In this document: positions 1 through 6,229 of the stretch, piece by piece
Position numbering within the stretch: position 1 is the first letter of the stretch
Layout of the letters: every line of letters begins with the position of its first letter
Source: an uncultured Gemella sp.
GTDB taxonomy: Bacteria; Bacillota; Bacilli; Staphylococcales; Gemellaceae
Direction of reading: 5' to 3'
NCBI GenBank assembly: GCA_900555985.1
Contig: USNF01000034.1
Span: 1-9,329 of the forward strand
Length of the DNA stretch: 9,329 nucleotides
Made by a program: the position numbers and the translations under genes
Notes under the pieces: model-generated
The model's database searches: none
The model's input: the letters and a program-made list of their open reading frames with translations, nothing else
Told to the model about the DNA's origin: nothing

Positions 1-656
1 TGCGTGTTAAAGAAGGTTCAGACGATTACCGTTACTTCCCAGAGCCAGATATCGTACCTATGATTATCTCAGATGAGTGGATGGAAGAAGTAAGAAAAAC
101 TATTCCAGAACTTCCAGATGCTCGTCAAAAACGATATCAAGAAGAACTTGGATTACCAGCATATGATGCACACGTACTAACATTAACTAAAGAAATGTCA
201 GATATGTTTGAAAAAACTGTATCATTAGGAGCCGATCCAAAATTAGCATCTAACTACTTAATGGTTGATGTGAATGCATACTTAAACAAAGTTCAAAAAG
301 AACTTAGTGAAACTAAACTTACTGCAGAAGGTCTAGCAGGAATGATTAAATTAATTACTGACGGAACTATCTCAAGTAAAATCGCTAAAAAAGTATTCGC
401 TGAATTAATCGAACACGGTGGAGATGCTGAGAAGATCGTTAAAGAAAAAGGTCTAGTACAAGTATCAGACAGTGGACAATTATTAGCTTGGGTTAACGAA
501 GCATTAGATAACAATCCAAAATCTATTGAAGACTACAAAAACGGTCGTGACCGTGCTATAGGATTCTTAGTAGGACAAATTATGAAAGCTTCTAAAGGAC
601 AAGCCAACCCACAAATGATTAACAAAATGTTATTAGAAGAAATAGCGAAAAGATAA
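1..656 (+). CDS. gatB: Aspartyl/glutamyl-tRNA amidotransferase subunit B, 3' part
   Basis: This is the C-terminal part of GatB, the subunit of the cytoplasmic GatCAB amidotransferase that binds misacylated Glu-tRNA(Gln) or Asp-tRNA(Asn) and activates it before amidation. The frame is open from the left edge (first full codon at base 3) and gives 217 visible residues, so the start and the kinase-like cradle domain lie outside. The visible N-terminus carries the family motif DYRYFPEPD (codons at 27-53), followed by the helical region and the YqeY-like tail domain that contacts tRNA. The tail includes a GMIKLITDGTISSKIAKKVF stretch typical of that domain and ends in LLEEIAKR. The first in-frame ATG (base 60) falls inside a conserved segment and is not a real start. 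The gene ends in tandem stops TAA TAG (654-659) and is followed by a terminator, so it is probably the last gene of its operon (gatC-gatA-gatB is the usual order). Confidence 0.97.
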   Translation, partial: RVKEGSDDYRYFPEPDIVPMIISDEWMEEVRKTIPELPDARQKRYQEELGLPAYDAHVLTLTKEMSDMFEKTVSLGADPKLASNYLMVDVNAYLNKVQKELSETKLTAEGLAGMIKLITDGTISSKIAKKVFAELIEHGGDAEKIVKEKGLVQVSDSGQLLAWVNEALDNNPKSIEDYKNGRDRAIGFLVGQIMKASKGQANPQMINKMLLEEIAKR

Positions 657-669
657 TAGAATACAATAT

Positions 670-716
670 AAAGCTCGAAACAAGGAGAAATCTTTGTTTC
701 GAGTTTTAATTTTTTG
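670..716 (+). terminator. Rho-independent terminator of gatB
   Basis: A 10-bp stem (CTCGAAACAA, 674-683, with TTGTTTCGAG, 694-703) encloses a 10-base loop and is followed by TTTTAATTTTTT. It begins about 14 bases after the gatB tandem stops. Confidence 0.92.
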
Positions 717-728
717 TGGTTGATAAAA

Positions 729-753
729 ACCCTCTGTATAAAGCATACAGGGT
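729..753 (-). terminator. Terminator of the esterase gene (minus strand)
   Basis: An imperfect stem pairs ACCC..TGTAT (729-739) with ATACAGGGT (745-753), leaving a 2-base bulge. Read on the minus strand it is followed by a run of five T (bases 729-725), and it lies just beyond the esterase stop codon at 777-779. It sits back to back with the gatB terminator, as expected for two convergent genes. Confidence 0.75.
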
Positions 754-776
754 CTTATTTTACTAAATTTTAATAT

Positions 777-1763
777 TTATTTTTTAACAAAATCAGCTAT
801 TTTTTCAATAGCAACTTTTGCTTCAGGTATAGGGAAAGCAGGGTATACATGGTTTAGATTTTTTCCAATTTCAAAAGTCGTATTTACTCCTGCACTTTTT
901 AACTTATCAGCTAATATTACTGTATCTGGATATATTAGTTCTCTAGTACCAGTAAACAATAGCACTTTAGGTAAGCCTTCTAAGTTACCATTAATTGGTG
1001 AAATCATCCAATCGGCTAAATCTTTATCACCTGCCCAAGAAAATGCATCGGCAAGCAGTGCTTCTATACTTAATAGCGGATCTTTCTTAATATATTTTTT
1101 AATTTCTGGATTTTTCATAGTTAGATCAACCCAAGGACTTAGTAGTATTAAACCTTTAGGTAGAGGAGTTCCGTTTTTAACGAAATTTTGTACAATACCA
1201 AGAGTAAGACCACCTCCAGCACTATCTCCCATAATATATATTGTTTTTTCTGGATTTTCCTTTAAATACTCTGTATAAAGATCTGTTATCAGTTTATAGC
1301 TATCTTTGTATGTATAAAATGGAGCTAAACCATAATCGGGAATTATTACTTCATCATTTGTTTCTAAAGCTACTTTATCGGCTAGTTGCCATTGTACATC
1401 AGCAAGATTATGTACATATGATCCACCATGAATATATAATATTGCAATATTAGAATCGCTATTACTATTTAAATACCATATAGCTCTATCATCTTTATTT
1501 TTTGTAATAATTGAAGAGTTAATTTCTACTTTTGATATATCTATAAGTTCTTCAGCATTGTTTGCTTTTTGCTGTTCTAGACGTTTTTTCTCATCTATAT
1601 CTTTGAATTTTTTATATTTATTGTTAAGGTAAAGTTCAGTTAAACCTGCTTTAGCACTACGACTGTATCTTAGTTTTTGATATCCAGCATAGCAACCTGC
1701 TAAAATTGGTACCCCAGCTACTGCTGTTGTTACAGAAACAACAGTTTTATTTAATTTTCCCAT
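777..1763 (-). CDS. Alpha/beta-hydrolase (HSL-type, family IV esterase), lipobox-like N-terminus
   Basis: Predicted carboxylesterase of the hormone-sensitive-lipase-like alpha/beta-hydrolase-3 group, which hydrolyses short acyl esters. The 328 residues show the oxyanion-hole motif HGGSY (H112-G113-G114), the nucleophile elbow GDSAGG (Ser181) and a C-terminal NHVYPAFP with catalytic His305. The acid is likely Glu275 or Asp280 in GTRELIYPD. The first 24 residues are unusual for a cytoplasmic esterase: Lys3 and Lys6, a hydrophobic run, then LAGC with Cys24. That fits a lipoprotein signal peptide, although a simple membrane anchor is possible. A charged linker (about 36-70) precedes the hydrolase domain. 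The start is supported by AAAGGAG eight bases upstream (complement of 1772-1777). The gene has its own promoter and terminator and is monocistronic. The family assignment is firm; the substrate is unknown. Confidence 0.92.
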   Translation of the reverse strand: MGKLNKTVVSVTTAVAGVPILAGCYAGYQKLRYSRSAKAGLTELYLNNKYKKFKDIDEKKRLEQQKANNAEELIDISKVEINSSIITKNKDDRAIWYLNSNSDSNIAILYIHGGSYVHNLADVQWQLADKVALETNDEVIIPDYGLAPFYTYKDSYKLITDLYTEYLKENPEKTIYIMGDSAGGGLTLGIVQNFVKNGTPLPKGLILLSPWVDLTMKNPEIKKYIKKDPLLSIEALLADAFSWAGDKDLADWMISPINGNLEGLPKVLLFTGTRELIYPDTVILADKLKSAGVNTTFEIGKNLNHVYPAFPIPEAKVAIEKIADFVKK

Positions 1764-1815
1764 TTTTATCTCCTTTTATTTGTATATTTGTATAAAGAAA
1801 ATTCTTTATATTTCT

Positions 1816-1844
1816 ATATTATCAAAATTTTTATCTAATGTAAA
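1816..1844 (-). promoter_or_regulatory. Probable sigma-A promoter of the esterase gene
   Basis: On the minus strand TTTACA (1839-1844) and TAATAT (1816-1821) are separated by exactly 17 bases. The predicted start lies near 1809, giving a leader of about 45 bases before the start codon at 1763. The region is very AT-rich, so chance matches are possible. Confidence 0.5.
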
Positions 1845-1934
1845 AGTAAAAAAATATTTCATATAAATATCTCTGAAATTCGGATTTAAATAATTTTTAT
1901 ATAAAATTATTATTTATCATTAAAATTATCAAAG

Positions 1935-1975
1935 TGATAAAACAAAAATTAAAATACTAGAGTAAGAAACTCTAG
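1935..1975 (-). terminator. Second, weaker terminator behind the SOS operon
   Basis: A perfect 7-bp stem CTAGAGT (1957-1963) with ACTCTAG (1969-1975) has a 5-base loop. On the minus strand it is followed by a U-rich stretch (TATTTTAATTTTTGTTTT). It lies in tandem with the longer hairpin at 1997-2043 and before the esterase promoter, so it may act as a backup insulator. Confidence 0.45.
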
Positions 1976-1992
1976 AGTTATTAATTTAATAT

Positions 1993-2043
1993 AATAAAGT
2001 GCACCTTATAAATTTAGTTTTCGCTAAAATTTAAGATGCACTT
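1993..2043 (-). terminator. Terminator of the hdiR-umuC operon
   Basis: A long imperfect hairpin pairs AAGTGCA..CTTA..TTTAG (1997-2017) with CTAAA..TTAAG.TGCACTT (2024-2043) around a loop rich in T. It starts within 3 bases of the last stop codon of the operon. Minus-strand reading continues into TTATTATATT. The plus-strand side also has a T run (TTTTTTATTTTT), so it could work in both directions. Confidence 0.8.
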
Positions 2044-2045
2044 TT

Positions 2046-2336
2046 TTATTTTTGTAGTTGATATTTATGTCCAATATATTTAAAAATCCTTACTGTATTA
2101 TTTTCTTGTGGAGTATTTACTTTGAAGAAAAAGTAATGATCTCTTTTATCTTTTGATTTATTCGCAGCTAATCTGAAAAAGTTGCTATTGTTATTCATCA
2201 TTAAACTCAAAATATCATCCGTTAGAAATGTTAAAGGAATGTTTAAAGCAGAATACTTATAGAAATCTTTTTCAAATTTATCATAGTTACTACTGAAATA
2301 ATCAAATTGGACTTCATGTTGATTTAATTTATTCAT
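2046..2336 (-). CDS. Small protein of unknown function, last gene of the SOS operon (possibly DUF5960)
   Basis: This gene encodes 96 residues with no signal peptide, membrane segment or catalytic motif that I can see. It is rich in aromatic residues (FDYFSSNYDKFEKDFYKY near the N-terminus, DHYFFF about two thirds of the way along) and ends in a basic stretch. The start codon lies inside the end of the upstream yolD-like gene: the 8-base overlap means the two are very likely translationally coupled. It looks like the DUF5960 type of small lactobacillales proteins that I recall beside Y-family polymerase genes, but that is from memory and tentative. Its constant place behind umuC and the yolD-like gene would suggest an accessory part in damage tolerance or its control; no function is established from the sequence. 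Confidence 0.8.
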   Translation of the reverse strand: MNKLNQHEVQFDYFSSNYDKFEKDFYKYSALNIPLTFLTDDILSLMMNNNSNFFRLAANKSKDKRDHYFFFKVNTPQENNTVRIFKYIGHKYQLQK

Positions 2337-2685
2337 AGTCTAATTCCTCTGCGATTGAAACTTTTAATATGTCTTTTATGTCGATTTGAATAATAGTATC
2401 TTTTGTTGTGAAGTAAATATAGTCATTTTGGCAGTCGGTTACTTTTCCTAAAAACGGAGCTATTTGTTTAGTAGTATACAGATAAGCTAAACCTTTAAAG
2501 AAAAATAGCTGATTTAATAATAAACGTTTTTCAGCTATATCCATATTTATAGAAAAGTCTATAGTATTACCTTGAGTATTAATAGCTGTAGTATGTTCTG
2601 AAATAAAAAATCCCATCCATTTTGCCATACCACGATCTACATATTGCCTAGCTGATTTATAGGGTAGGTAGCTTCTATTAATCAT
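2329..2685 (-). CDS. YolD-like protein, partner of the Y-family polymerase
   Basis: A 118-residue protein carrying the YolD signature: DRGMAKWMGFFISEHT at residues 17-32 matches the family pattern (D-R-G-x-x-K-W ... P/S-E-H). The C-terminal half (PFLGKVTDCQNDYIYF ... IDIKDILKV) fits the small beta-rich end seen in YolD proteins, where a metabolite- or protein-binding fold is read against a conserved 'I-x-x-I' edge. In Bacillus, yolD and yqjX precede the UmuC homologues uvrX and yqjW; here the order is reversed and the gene follows umuC. The start codon overlaps the umuC stop by four bases (ATGA), so translation is coupled. It has no membrane segment and is probably cytoplasmic. YolD proteins are widely taken as functional counterparts of UmuD, but the mechanism is not settled; that role here is inferred. 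Confidence 0.85.
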   Translation of the reverse strand: MINRSYLPYKSARQYVDRGMAKWMGFFISEHTTAINTQGNTIDFSINMDIAEKRLLLNQLFFFKGLAYLYTTKQIAPFLGKVTDCQNDYIYFTTKDTIIQIDIKDILKVSIAEELDYE

Positions 2686-4094
2686 GATATACCATCCATA
2701 CCACCAGCATGACCACCAACTAGTTTACTTCGCTCTTTAACACGAGAACCTTCCATTAAGATACTACCATTTTGAACAGCTAAAAAGCCATATTTATCTC
2801 GAATAGAATCAAGAGTCTTATCTATTTTCTCCTGTTTTTCTATTGCCTTAATATCATCAAATAATGAAATTATAGTAATATTATCATCGACTAAATTATC
2901 ATACCTTACAGCGATAGAACGAACAGCACCGCCAGTATATTTCTTTCTGAATAGTGCTAATACATAGTCTGTTAATTCTTTTGTATTTTGAGTAGGTTTA
3001 ATTTTCTGAGATGCAACAAGAGGTCTTTTTTCTTCTATGCGACTATAACTGATAGTTATATGTACTGACTTAGCTTTTTTTCTAGCACGTCTTAATCTTA
3101 TAGCTACTTGTTCAGCCATTTCTGATAATACTAGTTCTATTTGTGACTTAATGGTGTAATCTTTAGGTAAAACTTGCGAATTTCCAAGTCCCTTTGATTT
3201 TGGTTTATAAGGAACAGAAGGCTTACTTTCATCAACACCATTAGCGTGAAACCAAAGTTGTACACCAATAATACCAAATTCCTTTTTAAGAATATCCGGA
3301 TTAGCATTTGCTAAATCACGTATAGAATATATTTTTAATTTATTTAATCTTTTTTCAGTTCTTGAACCAATTCCCCAAAAATCAGTAAGAGATTTTATAT
3401 TCCAAACTTTAGTTTCAACATCTTCATAAGACCAATTAGCTCGCATAGTCTTAGTTTTTTTAGCTTCATTATCAAGCGCCAACTTGGCGAGTAAGGGATT
3501 GGCATTGCTCATACCAATAGTAGAGAAAACACCAGTTTTTTTCCAAATGTCACGCTGAATTTTTGCGCAGATAATATCCAACTTTTCACGTCTAGACTTA
3601 GTATTATCTTTTACAAAATAGTTTAATGATTGTGTTAAATCGATAAAACCTTCATCGATAGAGTAGGGATGAATATCCTCGTCAGGGACATAGTCTTTTA
3701 GAACATTTAATATCTGAATGTTCTTTTCAATATACAAGTTCATTCTAGGAGGAACTATAAGTGTTTTTTTCGCCCAAGACTCTACGTGTTGGATATATTC
3801 AGGGGTAATTTTCATATCAAAACGTCTAGCATTGTAATAAGAAAAACTTCTATCTTTAATATTAAAAGGTAGGTCGTAGCTACGTCCAACATTATTTTTA
3901 CCAAATACTTCTTTGAAAACAGGTGAACTCGCAAGTATTAAACCATTGCAGTTATCAGCACGACTCATAACACAAAGTGAAGTAGTCAGGGGATTTAAGC
4001 CACGTTCTACACACTCAACACTGGCGTAAAAAGACTTCATATCGATAAAAGCAATATCAGAATGAGGTTCTAATGTGTAATCGATAATTCCCAT
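2682..4094 (-). CDS. umuC: UmuC/UvrX-class Y-family translesion DNA polymerase
   Basis: Error-prone polymerase that copies past DNA lesions. Its 470 residues show the whole Y-family order. The first metal ligand is Asp18 in DMKSFYASVE (18-27), the steric and finger region is around 53-92 (LASSPVFKEVFG), and the catalytic pair Asp147-Glu148 lies in YSIDEGF. TIGMSNANPLLAKLA (192-206) marks the palm, and a helix-hairpin-helix at 239-247 (WGIGSRTEK) the thumb. The little-finger domain follows from about 300. A clamp-binding-like IISLFDD at 408-414 could dock the sliding clamp, and the tail RVKERSKLVGGHAGG is typical of Gram-positive UmuC/UvrX. All catalytic residues are present and the length is normal, so the enzyme should be active. 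The gene starts two bases after the hdiR stop, with its ribosome site (AGGTGT) inside hdiR. No umuD is present; hdiR and the yolD-like gene occupy its usual context. Confidence 0.97.
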   Translation of the reverse strand: MGIIDYTLEPHSDIAFIDMKSFYASVECVERGLNPLTTSLCVMSRADNCNGLILASSPVFKEVFGKNNVGRSYDLPFNIKDRSFSYYNARRFDMKITPEYIQHVESWAKKTLIVPPRMNLYIEKNIQILNVLKDYVPDEDIHPYSIDEGFIDLTQSLNYFVKDNTKSRREKLDIICAKIQRDIWKKTGVFSTIGMSNANPLLAKLALDNEAKKTKTMRANWSYEDVETKVWNIKSLTDFWGIGSRTEKRLNKLKIYSIRDLANANPDILKKEFGIIGVQLWFHANGVDESKPSVPYKPKSKGLGNSQVLPKDYTIKSQIELVLSEMAEQVAIRLRRARKKAKSVHITISYSRIEEKRPLVASQKIKPTQNTKELTDYVLALFRKKYTGGAVRSIAVRYDNLVDDNITIISLFDDIKAIEKQEKIDKTLDSIRDKYGFLAVQNGSILMEGSRVKERSKLVGGHAGGMDGIS

Positions 4095-4096
4095 AG

Positions 4097-4753
4097 CTAC
4101 ACCTCGCTAATAGGTCTAAAGCTTTTAGTGACTAATCCTACTATTCTTACTTCATCGATAGGTGCAATAATATCATCGTATTTATCATTTAACGATACTA
4201 AGCGAACTTTATCTTCTTCAATATAGACTTTTTTAATATAAGTTTCTTCATTATATACTACGGCATATATTAAGCCATCATAGTCAAAACCAGTTTTCTT
4301 AATAAGAGCTACATCGCCATTATGATACTTAGGTTCCATAGAATCCCCGTCTATCCAAGAGGCGATATCATAGTCGTATTCATTATTAAAATAAACAGTA
4401 TCGAATTCATAATTCTCATCATAGTAGTTACCTAGACCAGCAGATAATTTTGCATGGACACGGTATTTATATAACTGAGAAAAATATAACTCATTGGCTA
4501 CTTTCAGAAGTTTTTGTTTGTTAATATCATTTAGCTGTAAGTATCTGTTGACTATTTCGTATTCTGATTCAAAGTAACTAGTCTCAACATTAAAATAGTC
4601 GGCTAGTTCTTCTAAATTCTTTTTATTAGGTATAAATTTACCTTTTTCCCAACCGTTATACGCTGAACGAGTAACACCAAGATGCTCGGCAATAGCTGTT
4701 TGCGATATATTATGTTTTTTTCTAAGTGCCTGTAATCTATCTTTTGAAAACAT
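4097..4753 (-). CDS. hdiR: HdiR/LexA-like self-cleaving SOS repressor (XRE HTH + S24 peptidase)
   Basis: DNA-damage-responsive repressor of 218 residues. The N-terminus is an XRE-type helix-turn-helix (about 5-60, recognition part ISQTAIAEHLGVTRSAYNGWEKG). The C-terminus is a LexA/UmuD S24 peptidase domain. The self-cleavage bond is likely Ala105-Gly106 (KLSAGLG). The nucleophile is Ser138 in DGDSMEPKYHNGD and the general base Lys174 in TYIKKV, so the full catalytic set is there. By analogy with lactococcal HdiR and LexA, activated RecA should promote cleavage and derepression. It heads the umuC operon and probably controls it through the palindrome at 4772-4799, so it represses its own synthesis as well. 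The start is set by AAAGGAGGT, five bases upstream. The distinction from phage CI-like repressors rests on the neighbouring umuC; no other phage genes are seen. Confidence 0.93.
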   Translation of the reverse strand: MFSKDRLQALRKKHNISQTAIAEHLGVTRSAYNGWEKGKFIPNKKNLEELADYFNVETSYFESEYEIVNRYLQLNDINKQKLLKVANELYFSQLYKYRVHAKLSAGLGNYYDENYEFDTVYFNNEYDYDIASWIDGDSMEPKYHNGDVALIKKTGFDYDGLIYAVVYNEETYIKKVYIEEDKVRLVSLNDKYDDIIAPIDEVRIVGLVTKSFRPISEV

Positions 4754-4771
4754 ATTAGACCTCCTTTATAA

Positions 4772-4799
4772 AATTTGTCAAGTTATAACTTTACAAATT
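4772..4799. promoter_or_regulatory. hdiR operator: Probable HdiR operator (28-bp palindrome)
   Basis: A 28-bp inverted repeat with 13 of 14 half-site positions matching (only 4779/4792 mismatch). Its core AAGTTATAACTT and outer arms AATTTGT/ACAAATT are symmetric. It starts 1 base beyond the -10 element of the hdiR promoter and covers the predicted transcription start and early leader, an ideal place for a repressor. I saw no second copy in the window. Confidence 0.82.
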
Positions 4800-4800
4800 A

Positions 4801-4829
4801 ATTATAAAACAAAATAAATATAGTGTCAA
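4801..4829 (-). promoter_or_regulatory. Consensus sigma-A promoter of the hdiR-umuC operon
   Basis: On the minus strand TTGACA (4824-4829) and TATAAT (4801-4806) both match consensus perfectly, with a 17-base spacer. Such a strong promoter needs a repressor, which fits the operator placed directly downstream. Start predicted near 4794. Confidence 0.9.
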
Positions 4830-4872
4830 GGTAGAGAAAGAAGATAAATAAAGAAATATTGAATATAAGATA

Positions 4873-4901
4873 TTGCTAGCGAAAGTATAATAATATATAA
4901 T
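4873..4901 (+). promoter_or_regulatory. Probable sigma-A promoter of the 165-residue protein gene
   Basis: TTGCTA (4873-4878) and TATAAT (4896-4901) with a 17-base spacer, pointing away from hdiR. The leader to the start codon would be about 53 bases. The two divergent promoters have -35 elements about 43 bases apart. Confidence 0.65.
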
Positions 4902-4960
4902 GATAGAAGTGATTATTAAGAAGGTATAAATAGGTTTTTATCTAAAGACAAGGAGACATT

Positions 4961-5458
4961 ATGAAAGAAGAATTACTTAAAAAAGCGATACAAGGTAATA
5001 ATAGTGAAGTATTGGATTCAGTTACGAAAAGTGTATGGGACTTACGTGGCATAAGCGAGGAAGAACTCATAGCAACAGCAAATGAAATAAATGAAAAATT
5101 AGGATATGAACTATTCGATGATTTAGACTACGAAACACTAATAAGTGATTTTTCAAAAGTATCTCGTGAACGATTTAAATACGCTATTGAAAAATCTGAG
5201 TTTCGTAATGATAGATTAGAAAAAGCAGTTAGAGAACACAGTGACGATACATTGGTAGACGTAGTAAAAGCCCACGAAAACTTCGACTCTATGGAATTAC
5301 TTGAAATATATAATCTTGCCTTTGCGGTAAATAAAAAACTAGGTTATAGATTATTTAGAGATATATATTCATATAGCTTAAAACGAGATTTTGAAAGAGT
5401 AGCTATTGCAGTGAAAGTATATAAAGAAGAAGGAAAAATAGTTAAGTTTATGAAATAG
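4961..5458 (+). CDS. Unknown protein with two tandem ~80-residue repeats, divergent from hdiR
   Basis: I do not recognise this 165-residue protein. It is built from an internal duplication with a constant 80-residue offset. Residues 5-75 match 85-155, anchored by L-x-K-A-[IV] at 6-10/86-90, N-x-K-L-G-Y-x-L-F-x-D at 44-54/124-134, and D-F-x-x-V at 63-67/143-147. Both units look alpha-helical and charged (many E, K, D), with no signal peptide or membrane segment, so it is probably a cytoplasmic binding or scaffold protein. The start is set by AAGGAG (4950-4955) five bases upstream. It is transcribed divergently from hdiR-umuC with its own promoter, so a damage-linked role is possible but unproven. 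No terminator with a T run on the plus strand follows it. Confidence 0.85.
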   Translation: MKEELLKKAIQGNNSEVLDSVTKSVWDLRGISEEELIATANEINEKLGYELFDDLDYETLISDFSKVSRERFKYAIEKSEFRNDRLEKAVREHSDDTLVDVVKAHENFDSMELLEIYNLAFAVNKKLGYRLFRDIYSYSLKRDFERVAIAVKVYKEEGKIVKFMK

Positions 5459-5520
5459 AAATCAGCAAAAAAGATGATTTTATAGCAATATAAATAAGAA
5501 GTAAGAAAAATAAAAGAATA

Positions 5521-5619
5521 ATAAAAAAAAGAAGACTTAGTTTAAATGGGGAACTAAGTCTTCTTGCTAATAGGAATAATACTTTGAAGATTACCCTTAA
5601 AATTATATATTATATTCCT
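5521..5619 (-). ncRNA. Candidate minus-strand small RNA (~100 nt)
   Basis: No protein gene on the minus strand enters this region from the right, yet there is a complete minus-strand transcription unit. An extended -10 promoter lies at 5626-5634, with the start near 5619. An inverted repeat TAGGAATA (5571-5578)/TATTCCTA (5613-5620) would close the 5' part around a 34-base loop. A 14-bp perfect terminator stem at 5529-5565 is followed by eight T. The terminator loop, read on the minus strand, is CCCCATTTA, flanked on its 5' side by TT, so it offers an exposed UUCCCC that could pair with G-rich ribosome sites or AUGGGG starts. The C-rich loop resembles the UCCC motif of staphylococcal regulatory RNAs; this is an analogy only. 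I cannot assign it to a known family. Confidence 0.55.
5522..5565 (-). terminator. Strong minus-strand terminator (end of the candidate sRNA)
   Basis: A perfect 14-bp stem pairs 5529-5542 with 5552-5565 around a 9-base loop. On the minus strand it runs into eight T (5530-5523 on the plus strand is all A). On the plus strand it is followed by GCTAATAGG with no T run, so its direction is clearly minus. It could only weakly serve the upstream plus-strand gene that ends at 5458. Confidence 0.85.
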
Positions 5620-5625
5620 ATAATT

Positions 5626-5654
5626 ATTATAACATAGATTTATAATAATATAAA
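5626..5654 (-). promoter_or_regulatory. Extended -10 promoter of the candidate sRNA
   Basis: On the minus strand TGTTATAAT (5626-5634) is a perfect TGn extended -10 element, with a weak -35 TTTATA (5649-5654) at 17-base spacing. Extended -10 promoters need little -35 contact. Confidence 0.6.
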
Positions 5655-5684
5655 TAAAAAATTTTTAATATAATAAATAAAATA

Positions 5685-5713
5685 TTGAAAAAGAATTTAT
5701 TATTTTATATAAT
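5685..5713 (+). promoter_or_regulatory. Sigma-A promoter of the lipoprotein locus
   Basis: TTGAAA (5685-5690) and TATAAT (5708-5713) with a 17-base spacer. The predicted start is near 5720, which gives a leader of about 105 bases before the lipoprotein start at 5825. It is divergent from the candidate sRNA promoter. Confidence 0.65.
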
Positions 5714-5824
5714 TAAAATATATGTAGTTATGAAAGATAAATAGAAATATTATAGATATAATTCATGAGTAATTATATGAAAATATTAGTTTACATAACA
5801 AAGTGATTATAAAGAAGAATTATT

Positions 5825-6203
5825 ATGAAAAATAAATTATTATTAAGTTTATTGACAACCAGTATTATAATTAGCGGTTGCTCTACTATGAAAGAAGAAA
5901 AAAAGGAAAATCTAGTTTCTAATGAAACTGAAAAGGATAAAGTAAATTCAACTAGTAGAACAAGTGAATATACTTTTAAAGATGGAAAAGTATCAATGGA
6001 AGACATTGATTTAAAAATTACAAAATATAAAGTAATACCAGTAGGTGAAGAAGGTAATGAATATGGTGATGCTCCTGTTATTGCTTTTTGGTATGAAACT
6101 ACTAATAAAACAGAAAAAGATATTAGTCCAATCACAGCATGGTTTGTAGCTTTTCCACAGGAAGCAGTTTAAGATAATAAAAAATAAAGTTAACAAACTT
6201 CAA
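5825..6203 (+). pseudogene. DUF5067-type lipoprotein, 5' fragment with nonsense codon and frameshift
   Basis: The N-terminus is a clear lipoprotein signal (MKNKLLLSLLTTSIIISGC, lipobox ISGC, Cys19), then a Ser/Thr/Lys/Glu-rich linker. From about residue 48 follows the DUF5067 domain pattern (YTFKDGKVSMEDIDLKITKYKVIPVGEEGNEYGDAPVIAFWYETTNK). The frame stops at TAA 6170-6172 after 115 residues, well short of the usual ~180-220. The sequence beyond still reads like the family if TAA is taken as CAA and one A is removed from the run of six at 6179-6184. It then gives QDNKNKVNKLQ before similarity ends near 6200. So two lesions plus a lost middle mark a decayed gene, though a secreted 115-residue lipoprotein could still be made. 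The surface function of this family is unknown. The ribosome site is weak (AGAAG). Confidence 0.8.
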
Positions 6204-6229
6204 ATTAAACTACATATAGAGGTGATTGA

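Noticed and set aside
293..514. Minus-strand open frame within gatB
   Set aside because: It is antisense to conserved GatB sequence and has no start signals.
1913..1941. Inverted repeat TTTATCA...TGATAAA between the SOS operon and the esterase
   Set aside because: It has 7-bp AT-rich arms with a 15-base gap, lies about 70 bases above the esterase promoter, and matches no operator I know.
4754..4960. Canonical LexA/DinR box (GAAC-N4-GTTC type) in the divergent promoter region
   Set aside because: None was found; the palindrome there has a different sequence, as expected for an HdiR-type repressor.
5765..5806. A 13-codon upstream frame (ATGAGTAAT... to TGA) in the lipoprotein leader
   Set aside because: It has no ribosome site and its composition is what the AT-rich leader would give by chance.
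5791..6135. A 114-codon minus-strand open frame across the lipoprotein gene
   Set aside because: It has no ribosome site and is antisense to a clear lipoprotein signal peptide and DUF5067 domain. It is a shadow of an AT-rich gene.
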